Assembly: GCA_001898095.1 (NCBI GenBank)
Contig: MKSH01000120.1
Location: 1 to 8,090 of the forward strand
From: Solirubrobacterales bacterium 70-9
Lineage (GTDB): Bacteria; Actinomycetota; Thermoleophilia; Solirubrobacterales; 70-9
Length of the DNA stretch: 8,090 nucleotides
Direction: 5' to 3'
A model generated the notes under the pieces. It was not told the origin of the DNA and made no database searches. It worked only from the letters and a program-made list of their open reading frames with translations. The position numbers and the translations under genes are program-made. Within the stretch, counting starts at the first letter, position 1. Each line of letters starts with the position of its first letter. This document shows positions 1-5,305 of this stretch, piece by piece.

Positions 1-142
1 TGATATAGAGCGCTTTCCGGCCCATCAACATCTCGGGCGTCACGGAAGGGTCACTTCGCGGCGCCTTCCCTCAGGGAACGTGGAGTTCCCGGCGTCTCCC
101 GCATGTCACCCGCGAGGGACCCGCACCCTCGCCCTCTCCCCG
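1..142. other. Left-edge intergenic stretch, no supported gene
   Basis: I see no coding region that I can support here. A small inverted repeat is present, GGGAAC at 74-79 and GTTCCC at 85-90 with a five-base loop. The left end could contain the first ten codons of a minus-strand gene running off the window (ATG complementary to 29-31), but there is no clear ribosome binding site and too little sequence to judge it. Confidence 0.4.
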
Positions 143-143
143 T

Positions 144-203
144 GACCCGGCCCTCTCGTAGACGGTCACAGCCTGCCCGGACCACCTACGAGAGGGCCGG
201 GTC
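144..203 (-). terminator. Perfect 18-bp stem-loop downstream of the ABC-F gene
   Basis: The arms 144-161 (GACCCGGCCCTCTCGTAG) and 186-203 are exact reverse complements, separated by 24 bases. Inside the loop, GGTC (164-167) can pair with GACC (180-183). The structure begins about 40 bases past the TAG stop of the leftward ABC-F gene. No T-run follows on either strand, so it is not a classical intrinsic terminator. Uridine-poor hairpins have been proposed as terminators or 3'-end stabilisers in high-GC actinobacteria. The role and strand are inferred from position; the repeat itself is certain. Confidence 0.6.
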
Positions 204-242
204 CCTTTCCCGTCCCGCAAACACCCCGCTCGGGACCGATAA

Positions 243-2162
243 CTAGGTAGCAGCGGCCTCCGCGGCTCCCTGCGCCGTCTCCCACTGGGAGACCAGGTCG
301 TCGACCGCAGCCTTCGCCGCCTCGTGCTTCGCGGTCGCCTGCTCGACCCGGGTCGGGTTCGCCCAGGCGGCGGGGTCGGCGAGCTCCTCCTCGACCGCCT
401 TCAGTTCGGCTTCGGCCTTCGCGATCCGCTCCTCCAGGCGCGCCGCCTTGCGCACGGCCTTTTCGGCCGCCTTGCCTTCGCGCCGCTTCGCCTGTGCCCC
501 GTTCGCGTTCGCGGCCTTCTCCTTCTTCACCGCACCCTTCGCCGCCGCGTCGCCCTGCGCCTCACGTTCGTCGTGGCGCCGCTGGTACTCGGCCCAACCG
601 CTCTGGTGGCTGGTCAGCTTGCCGTCCTCGAGCACGATCGTGCGGCTGCCGACCGCCTCCAGCAGCGCCCGGTCGTGGGAGATCAGGACGACCGAGCCCT
701 CGAACTCGGTCAGCGCGTCCTCGAGCGCCTCGCGGCTCTCGATGTCGAGATGGTTGGTGGGCTCGTCGAGGACCAGGACGTTGGCGCCGGAAGAGACGAG
801 GATCGCCAGCGAGAGCCGTCGCTGCTCGCCGCCCGAGATGTCGGAGAGCTGCTTTTCGACGTCGCCGCCGGAGAAGAGGAAGCCGCCGAGCAGGGCGCGC
901 GCCTTCGGGCCGGTGAGGCCGGTCTCCCGCTGCGCGGCGTCGAGCACGGTGCCCGCACCGGCGGCGGTGTCGGCGTGCTGGGAGAGGTAGCCGAGGTTGA
1001 CGTTGTGGCCGGTGCGGACGATCCCGGCGGCGGGCTGTTTCTGCCCCGCCAGGGTCTCGATCATCGTCGTCTTGCCGCTGCCGTTGGCGCCGACGAGGAC
1101 GACGTGTTCGCCACGTTCGACTTCCAGCTCGGCGTCGTCGAGGAGCACCCGGCCCGGCACCTCGATCCGCGCCTCGGCCATCTTCAGGACGATGCGACCG
1201 GGGCGCTCCGGCGGTTTGAAGGAGAAGCGCAGGCTGCGTTTGTCGCGCTTTTCGGAGACCGGGCCCTCTTTCTTCTTCTTGTCGATCTGTTTGACCCGCG
1301 ACTGGGCCTGTTTCGCCTTCGAGGCCTTGTAGCGGAAGCGCTCGACGAAGCGCTCCATCCGCGCCAACTCCCGTTCCTGCTTGTCGACCGCTTTGCCGAG
1401 CGCGATCTGGCGGGCGGCCTGCTCCTGGCGCCAGGCGTGCCAGGGGCCGGCGAAGAAGCGGGCGCGCTGCGCCTCCAGCTCCAGCACCGAGGTGCCGACC
1501 GCCTCGAGGAACCAACGGTCGTGGGCGACGAGGACGACGGCGGCGTCGATGCCGACCAGATAACGCTCGAGCCACTCGAGCGAGGGGATGTCGAGATGGT
1601 TCGTAGGCTCGTCCAGCATCAGCAGGTCTGGCCGCGAGGCGAGCGCGCGCGCCAGCGAGGCGCGGGTCAGCTCGCCGCCGGAGAAGGTCTTCAGCTCGCG
1701 GTCGGCGTGCTCGGGGCCGAAGCCGAGGCCGCGCAGGACTTCCAGCACTTCGTCGCGCCAGCGATAGCCGCCACCGGCTTCCAGCCGCGACTGGGCGACG
1801 GCATAGGCGGCCATCGTCTCTTCCGAGGCGCCGCCCGCCATCTCACCCTCGAGCCGGGCGAGCTCGGCCTCGGTCTCGAGCATGTCGCTGCGGCCGGAGA
1901 AGACGTAATCGCTGAGCTTCGTGGCGGAGTCGCGCGGCGGGCGCTGGTCGTGGAGGGCGACGCGGGCGCCGCGCTGGATCGAGACGCTGCCCTCCTCCGG
2001 GGTCAGCTCACCGTTCAGGACCCGGAGCAGGGTCGACTTGCCCGCGCCGTTGCGGCCGGAGAGCGTCATCCGGTCGCCCGGCTCGAGCTTGAAGGAGACG
2101 TCGCCGAACAGCAGCTTGCCGCCGACGTAGACGTCCAGTGAGGTTGCGGTCGCGATCGCCAT
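243..2162 (-). CDS. ABC-F family ATPase (Uup/YdiF-like), translation factor type
   Basis: This 639-residue protein has two ABC ATPase domains and no membrane segments, the layout of ABC-F proteins, which bind the ribosomal E site and help stalled ribosomes rather than transport substrates. Domain 1 has Walker A GRNGAGKST (36-44), signature SGGE (161-164), Walker B LLMLDEPTNHLD (180-191) and switch His214. Domain 2 has GANGSGKTT (358-366), SGGEQ (443-447), VLVLDEPTNHLD (462-473) and His496. The charged linker between them (about 245-315, rich in Lys/Arg/Gln) corresponds to the P-site tRNA interaction motif. An Ala/Lys/Glu-rich coiled-coil tail (about 535-636) resembles the C-terminal domain of Uup and YdiF. 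All catalytic motifs are intact. The ATG is preceded by GGAGGG. It lies 39 bases downstream of the DUF1697 gene and is probably co-transcribed with it. I see no leader peptide or attenuator like those before antibiotic-resistance ABC-F genes, so a housekeeping role is more likely; the exact subfamily is uncertain. Confidence 0.95.
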   Translation of the reverse strand: MAIATATSLDVYVGGKLLFGDVSFKLEPGDRMTLSGRNGAGKSTLLRVLNGELTPEEGSVSIQRGARVALHDQRPPRDSATKLSDYVFSGRSDMLETEAELARLEGEMAGGASEETMAAYAVAQSRLEAGGGYRWRDEVLEVLRGLGFGPEHADRELKTFSGGELTRASLARALASRPDLLMLDEPTNHLDIPSLEWLERYLVGIDAAVVLVAHDRWFLEAVGTSVLELEAQRARFFAGPWHAWRQEQAARQIALGKAVDKQERELARMERFVERFRYKASKAKQAQSRVKQIDKKKKEGPVSEKRDKRSLRFSFKPPERPGRIVLKMAEARIEVPGRVLLDDAELEVERGEHVVLVGANGSGKTTMIETLAGQKQPAAGIVRTGHNVNLGYLSQHADTAAGAGTVLDAAQRETGLTGPKARALLGGFLFSGGDVEKQLSDISGGEQRRLSLAILVSSGANVLVLDEPTNHLDIESREALEDALTEFEGSVVLISHDRALLEAVGSRTIVLEDGKLTSHQSGWAEYQRRHDEREAQGDAAAKGAVKKEKAANANGAQAKRREGKAAEKAVRKAARLEERIAKAEAELKAVEEELADPAAWANPTRVEQATAKHEAAKAAVDDLVSQWETAQGAAEAAAT

Positions 2163-2165
2163 CGA

Positions 2166-2171
2166 CCCTCC
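2166..2171 (-). promoter_or_regulatory. Shine-Dalgarno GGAGGG for the ABC-F gene
   Basis: On the minus strand GGAGGG sits three bases before the ATG at 2162-2160. It is the clearest ribosome binding site in the window. The spacing is short, but there is no better upstream start. Confidence 0.7.
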
Positions 2172-2201
2172 AAGGTAGATGAGAGGGCGCGTCGGCTGCG
2201 G

Positions 2202-2744
2202 TCAGCCGCAGTACTTGGCGGCGATCTGCTCGATCGTGCCGGCGGTGCGGGTCGTGCCCTTGCCGAGGGCGGCGTCGAGCGCCTTGGTGTCGAGCTCGGT
2301 TTCGGAGAGCCCGACGGTCGGCAGCCAGTGCAGCTCGCGCCGCTCGAGCACCATCAGGTCGCCCTCGGGAGCGAGGTCCATCACCGCCTTTTTGGCTTTG
2401 GCGGTGGGTTTGCGGCCAAGGAGGACGACCTGCGGTTTGCCCTTCGAGGCTTTGATCGCCTTCGCCGGGAAGGGATCGCGAGCGGCGATCGCGGCGACCT
2501 CCTTCGCACTCCGCAGGAAGACGGCGACGTCATACCCGAGCCGCTCGTCGAGCTCTTCTTCGACCCGTTTCTGCAGCCTCGACTCCGATTCCCCCTCCGG
2601 GTCGACGAAGACGACGTTGCCGCTCGCGCGGAAGGTGGCGACGTCCTCCAGGCCCATCGCCTCGAAGTGGCCGACCAGTTCCGGGCTCTTGATCCGCCGG
2701 TTGCCGAGGTTCATCCCGCGCAGGAAGGCGACGTAGCGTTCCAC
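2202..2744 (-). CDS. DUF1697 domain-containing protein
   Basis: This 180-residue protein matches the DUF1697 family over its whole length; the biochemical role of that family is unknown. Recognisable blocks are the N-terminal RYVAFLRGMNLG (3-14), the SGNVVF block (41-46), the PF at 91-92, KPQVVLLG (103-110), the ELHWLP block (117-122) and the C-terminal TTRTAGTIEQIA (163-174), which corresponds to the usual TxRNxxT ending. Length is normal for the family. The start is a GTG at 2744-2742, because the conserved RYVAFLRG begins two codons later and the next ATG (residue 11) would cut into it. The only upstream purine-rich stretch is GGCGGG directly against the start, so initiation may be weak or leaderless. 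It is the first gene of a likely two-gene leftward unit with the ABC-F gene, and it is divergent from the broken MBL gene, with about 50 bases between the starts. Confidence 0.9.
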   Translation of the reverse strand: MERYVAFLRGMNLGNRRIKSPELVGHFEAMGLEDVATFRASGNVVFVDPEGESESRLQKRVEEELDERLGYDVAVFLRSAKEVAAIAARDPFPAKAIKASKGKPQVVLLGRKPTAKAKKAVMDLAPEGDLMVLERRELHWLPTVGLSETELDTKALDAALGKGTTRTAGTIEQIAAKYCG

Positions 2745-2796
2745 CCCGCCACCGTATCGGCAGTTGCCGTCGCCACGGCCGCCGTAATCTGGGTCG

Positions 2797-3596
2797 ATGG
2801 CGGGGTCACTGTGACATCTCGGCGAGCTGGCGCGGGCGCTAGCGGGGCGGCGGGCCGCGGCGCGCGCCGACGGCGAGGCGCTGACCGAGCTGGAGGTGCG
2901 CCCGCCGGCGCTCCCTCCCGGGCTCGAGGTCGAATGGCTGGGCGTCTCCGGCTACCGCCTCACTTACGAGGGCCAGACGCTCTTCGTCGATCCGTACCTC
3001 TCCCGCGTGCCGCTGCGCGACCTCCTGCTGCGGCGACGGGCGCTCCCCGACCTCGCCGCGCTGGAGCGCTTCGTCCGCGCCCCCGGGGAGACCGTCGGCG
3101 TGCTCGTCGGCCACACCCACTTCGATCACGCGGTCGACGCGCCCGCGCTCGCCCGCCAGCTCGACTGCAAGGCGTACGGCTCGGCCTCGCCGTCCCCTAC
3201 GACGGCGAATTGACCTGCGAGCACCTCGACTCGCTCTCCCCCGCCGCCTACCGTTGCGGCCAGGTCTGGGGGATCACGATCGCCGTCGCCGGGGTCCGCT
3301 TCTACCACCAGGGGAGCGCCAATCTGGTCGACGAGGCGGTGCGCGAGCGCGGCGTCGACGTGTTCCTCGCGGGCGTCGCCGGGCGCGGCTTCACCGAGCG
3401 CTACTGGCAGCGCATCCTGCCGCTACTCGAACCGCGGGCGGTCGTCCCCACCCACTACGACAACTTCTTCCGCCCGCTCAGCCAGCAGCTGGAGTTCGTC
3501 ACCGCGGCCGAGCTGGCGCGGTTGCCGGAGGAGATCGGCGCGGTCAGCGCCGAGATCGAGCTGGCGGCGCTACCCCGCGCCGATCTCACCGCGTGA
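2797..3596 (+). pseudogene. Broken MBL-fold metallo-hydrolase (UlaG-like)
   Basis: Two overlapping frames together encode one metallo-beta-lactamase-fold protein. The N-terminal part contains VEWLGVSGYRLTYEG, FVDPYLSR and the metal motif HTHFDH (codons 3112-3129), then runs into TGA at 3211-3213. The C-terminal part resumes in another frame at about 3180 with GELTCEHL, FYHQGSANLVD and PTHYDNFF (His codon at 3453), ending with TGA at 3594-3596. From memory, relatives have roughly 40 more residues between the GSAS and GELTCEH blocks, including a metal-ligand His in a PSxHS-like motif; that piece is absent here. A second lesion is possible. An ATG at 2797 starts MAGSL, then TGA (2812-2814), then HLGELARALAG, which reads as normal coding sequence up to the conserved core. 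The longest N-terminal frame otherwise starts at GTG 2896. Intact relatives act as Zn/Mn-dependent hydrolases; the product here is unlikely to be active. A sequencing or assembly error is the main alternative. Confidence 0.8.
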
Positions 3597-4090
3597 CTCC
3601 GCCCCGGCACGTCCTCCCAGACGTCCTCGCCCCGGGCATGCGGGTCGTCTTCTGCGGGACCGCGCCCGGAGCCGCCTCGGCACGGGTGGGCGCCTACTAC
3701 GCCGGGCCCGGCAACCGGTTCTGGGCGACGCTCCCCGAGGTCGGCCTGATCCCGATCCTCCTGCGTCCGGACGAATTCACCCGATTGGCGGAGTTCGGGG
3801 TCGGCCTCACCGACATCAGCAAGACGGCGTCGGGATCGGACGCCGAGGTCGGCAACCGCGGCGTCGACCGCAAGCGCCTGACCGCGGCGATCGCCGGCGC
3901 CGCTCCCCGCTTCCTCGCCTTCAACGGCAAGAACGCGGCGCGGGCCGCGCTCGGCCGCCCGGTGATCTACGGGCCGCAGCCGGAGACGATCGGCGGGGCG
4001 AGCGTCTGGGTCCTCCCCTCGACCTCCGGCGCCGCCCGCGGCTTCTGGGACATCGGCCCCTGGCGCGAACTGGCCGTCGCGGCGGCGTGA
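3593..4090 (+). CDS. Mug/TDG-like mismatch-specific uracil-DNA glycosylase homologue
   Basis: This 165-residue protein belongs to the uracil-DNA glycosylase superfamily and is closest to Mug/TDG (family 2). Visible blocks are LPDVLAPGMRVVFCG (8-22), motif 1 GTAPG (22-26), PGNRFW (39-44, as in Mug), GLTDISKTASG (71-81), LAFNGK (108-113) and the C-terminal motif PSTSGAARG (142-150), at the place of the minor-groove/intercalation loop. Typical Mug has GINPG in motif 1, where Asn activates water; here the equivalent residue is Ala, so chemistry or substrate may differ. The start is taken as GTG 3593, which overlaps the upstream TGA (GTGA) and puts LPDVLAPG at its usual N-terminal place. There is no Shine-Dalgarno sequence, which suggests translational coupling to the MBL gene. 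An alternative ATG at residue 16 would remove conserved sequence. The expected role is excision of deaminated or mismatched bases from DNA; the fold is confident, the activity less so. Confidence 0.85.
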   Translation: MTPPRHVLPDVLAPGMRVVFCGTAPGAASARVGAYYAGPGNRFWATLPEVGLIPILLRPDEFTRLAEFGVGLTDISKTASGSDAEVGNRGVDRKRLTAAIAGAAPRFLAFNGKNAARAALGRPVIYGPQPETIGGASVWVLPSTSGAARGFWDIGPWRELAVAAA

Positions 4091-4159
4091 TGCTCGCGCC
4101 AAGTCCGTCTCGGCGGAGAGCTACCACAGGCACCTGGCGATCTAGGCGACGATGTGCGG

Positions 4160-4732
4160 ATGAGCGACTACACGGCTCTTCCCGACGACCTGCCCGTTCC
4201 TGAGGACGACGGCGCCGCCGATCACCTGGCCGGAACGCAGGTGCCGCGGATCGCGCTGCCCGCGACGAGCGGCGGCGCGGTCGATCTGGCGGAGATGGCG
4301 ACGGGGCCGCTCGTCGCCTACGTCTACCCGCGCACCGGGGTGCCTGGCGTGCCGCTGCCCGCCGGCTGGGACGACATTCCCGGCGCCCGTGGCTGCACCC
4401 CGCAGAGCTGCTCCTACCGTGACAGCCTTGCCGGCTTTCAACGCCATGGCGCGCGGCTGGTCGGGGTCAGTGCCCAGAGCGAGGCCGAACAGGCGGAGTT
4501 CGCCGAGCGCGAGCACATCCCCTATCCGCTGCTCGCCGATCCGGGGCTGCGCCTCGCCGAAGCCCTCGGACTCCCCACCTTCGAGGTCGAGATCGCCGGC
4601 GAGCGCGTGACCCTCTACAAGCGCCTCACCTTCGTCGCCGAAGACGGCGTGATCGTGAAGGCGTTCTACCCGGTGTTCCCACCCGACCGCGACGCCGCCG
4701 AGGTCCTCGCCTGGCTCGCCGCCCGTCCATGA
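4160..4732 (+). CDS. Peroxiredoxin, BCP/PrxQ-type (AhpC/TSA fold)
   Basis: This 190-residue thioredoxin-fold peroxidase is expected to reduce hydrogen peroxide and organic peroxides in the cytoplasm with thioredoxin-type donors. The active-site segment is GCTPQSCSYRD (78-88). Cys79 would be the peroxidatic Cys and Cys84 the resolving Cys, the five-residue spacing seen in E. coli BCP (CTVQAC). Around it are the strand LVAYVYPRTGVPG (51-63), VGVSAQSEAEQAEFAE (101-116), YPLLADPG (122-129) and a C-terminal KRLTFVAEDGVIVKAFYPVF (154-173). An insert between the YPRTG strand and the Cys loop (VPLPAGWDDIPGAR, 64-77) is longer than in E. coli BCP. The start is taken as ATG 4160; an in-frame GTG at 4154 would add two residues, and neither has a clear ribosome binding site. 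It follows the glycosylase gene by 69 bases and could share its transcript or have its own promoter, which I cannot identify. Confidence 0.92.
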   Translation: MSDYTALPDDLPVPEDDGAADHLAGTQVPRIALPATSGGAVDLAEMATGPLVAYVYPRTGVPGVPLPAGWDDIPGARGCTPQSCSYRDSLAGFQRHGARLVGVSAQSEAEQAEFAEREHIPYPLLADPGLRLAEALGLPTFEVEIAGERVTLYKRLTFVAEDGVIVKAFYPVFPPDRDAAEVLAWLAARP

Positions 4733-4738
4733 CTCCCG

Positions 4739-4811
4739 ACCGCTCAAAAAGGTCCGTGTCGAGTTTCCGTTGCTGACCAACCGAAACTAAACACACAGAC
4801 TTTTGAGCGGT
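4739..4811. terminator. Bidirectional intrinsic terminator between peroxiredoxin and ssrA
   Basis: A 73-base imperfect palindrome lies between two converging genes. The outer arms ACCGCTCAAAA (4739-4749) and TTTTGAGCGGT (4801-4811) are exact complements. Inside, GTC/GAC (4752-4754 with 4798-4800), GTGT/ACAC (4756-4759 with 4791-4794), AGTTTC/GAAACT (4762-4767 with 4783-4788) and GTTG/CAAC (4769-4772 with 4778-4781) pair around the loop 4773-4777. The core hairpin has an A-run on its left and a T-run on its right, so either strand gives a hairpin followed by U residues. It begins seven bases after the peroxiredoxin stop. It is more A+T-rich than its surroundings, as terminators often are. Confidence 0.75.
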
Positions 4812-4849
4812 GCGAGCGAGGAGCGCAGGCGCTCGCCCGGCCACCGGGC
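4812..4849 (-). repeat. Pair of GC-rich hairpins just past the tmRNA 3' end
   Basis: GCGAGCG (4812-4818) pairs with CGCTCGC (4830-4836), and GCCCGG (4835-4840) pairs with CCGGGC (4844-4849) across a three-base loop. The two share bases 4835-4836, so they are partly exclusive. They lie within the ssrA transcript downstream of the mature 3' end and could affect pausing or 3' processing; that function is only inferred. Confidence 0.4.
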
Positions 4850-4864
4850 CGGACGAGCAGAGGA

Positions 4865-5234
4865 TGGAGGCGCCGAGATTCGAACTCGGATCCGCGGACG
4901 CAATGCGAGGGCATCTACAGGTTTAGTCGACGCTTTGATCTCGTCTTCCGGCGTCCGCGTCGACGGGCACTACCGAAAGACCAAGCCCCTTGAATGTCCC
5001 CGGGCCGAACGAGGCAAGTCGTCCGGGTAAGCCCGCTTCTTAGGCCGGATTCCTCCCCGCGAGCACAGGAGGAGCGGCACCCTCTAAGGCTTAGTCAGAG
5101 ACTAAGCGGCGAGGGCGAACGAGTGATTTTCTTCGTTCGCATGTATTGATTTTTGCCGGGGTTTAACGAGGCCTCCGGCAACCTCGACCTGCAACCTTTC
5201 GCACGAATCGACCACGTCGAAGCCTGTCGCCCCC
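4865..5234 (-). ncRNA. ssrA: tmRNA (transfer-messenger RNA), one-piece form
   Basis: tmRNA with SmpB and EF-Tu rescues ribosomes stalled on broken messages and tags the unfinished protein for proteolysis. The tRNA-like ends are clear. The 5' GGGGGCG (5234-5228) pairs fully with 3' CGCCTCC (4872-4866), including the G3-U70 wobble that marks alanine charging, with discriminator A at 4865. The T arm is CCGAG-TTCGAAT-CTCGG (4889-4873). The conserved GGCTTCGACG follows the 5' acceptor strand. A candidate PK1 pairs TTGCCGG (5181-5175) with CCGGCAA (5159-5153). The tag frame starts at GCG 5140 and encodes ANEENHSFALAA, then TAG, which sits in a perfect 8-bp hairpin (5107-5089). The remaining 3' part would hold the later pseudoknots. 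CCA is not encoded (TCC follows A73), so it must be added enzymatically. Length is about 370 nt before CCA. The gene is not permuted; no smpB is in the window. Confidence 0.96.
5102..5140 (-). other. tmRNA tag-peptide reading frame (ANEENHSFALAA)
   Basis: The resume codon GCG (5140-5138) is followed by codons for NEENHSFALAA and TAG (5104-5102), giving a 12-residue tag when the resume Ala is counted. The A four bases before the resume codon, important for SmpB-dependent frame setting in E. coli, is present (ATACAT before GCG). The ALAA end is the usual ClpXP/Tsp recognition end, and the ANxEN start is close to the E. coli tag ANDENYALAA. Confidence 0.94.
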
Positions 5235-5252
5235 GTGCTGGATGCATCTGAA

Positions 5253-5281
5253 AGTGTACGCACCGCGTATTTGCGGGACAA
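5253..5281 (-). promoter_or_regulatory. ssrA: Sigma70-type promoter for ssrA
   Basis: On the minus strand TTGTCC (5281-5276) and TACACT (5258-5253) match the -35 and -10 consensus at four of six positions each, with the ideal 17-base spacing. Transcription would begin near 5246, leaving a leader of about a dozen bases before the tmRNA 5' end at 5234 for RNase P to remove. Confidence 0.65.
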
Positions 5282-5291
5282 GCGCGCGGGT

Positions 5292-5296
5292 AAGGG
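5292..5296 (+). promoter_or_regulatory. Likely ribosome binding site AAGGG for the flavoprotein
   Basis: AAGGG lies nine bases before the ATG at 5306, a reasonable spacing. It supports that start, which also places the FAD-binding GAGPAG at residue 12 as expected. The region 5235-5305 is shared with the divergent ssrA promoter. Confidence 0.5.
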
Positions 5297-5305
5297 CGCA
5301 AAGCG

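Noticed and set aside
1..31. Possible minus-strand gene start (MLMGRKALYI) running off the left edge
   Set aside because: Only ten codons are visible, there is no convincing ribosome binding site, and ATG occurs often by chance; it cannot be supported without more sequence.
324..2141. Long plus-strand open frame (605 codons) opposite the ABC-F gene
   Set aside because: It is a shadow frame caused by high GC; the minus-strand frame carries all ABC motifs, while this one has no recognisable domain.
2328..2811. First part of the long plus-strand frame that runs into the C-terminal MBL segment
   Set aside because: This part lies opposite the DUF1697 gene and is Arg/Ala-rich shadow sequence. Only the part after about 3180 is real coding sequence.
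4092..4145. Coding-looking tail ARAKSVSAESYHRHLAI before a TAG in the gap before the peroxiredoxin
   Set aside because: It is short, includes AGG (a codon otherwise little used here), has no start of its own, and I do not recognise a family. A remnant or an alternative glycosylase C-terminus is possible but unsupported.
4865..4945. Ordinary tRNA gene suggested by the T arm on the minus strand
   Set aside because: No anticodon arm follows at tRNA spacing. The matching acceptor strand lies about 360 bases away, with the tag frame between, so this is the 3' end of tmRNA.
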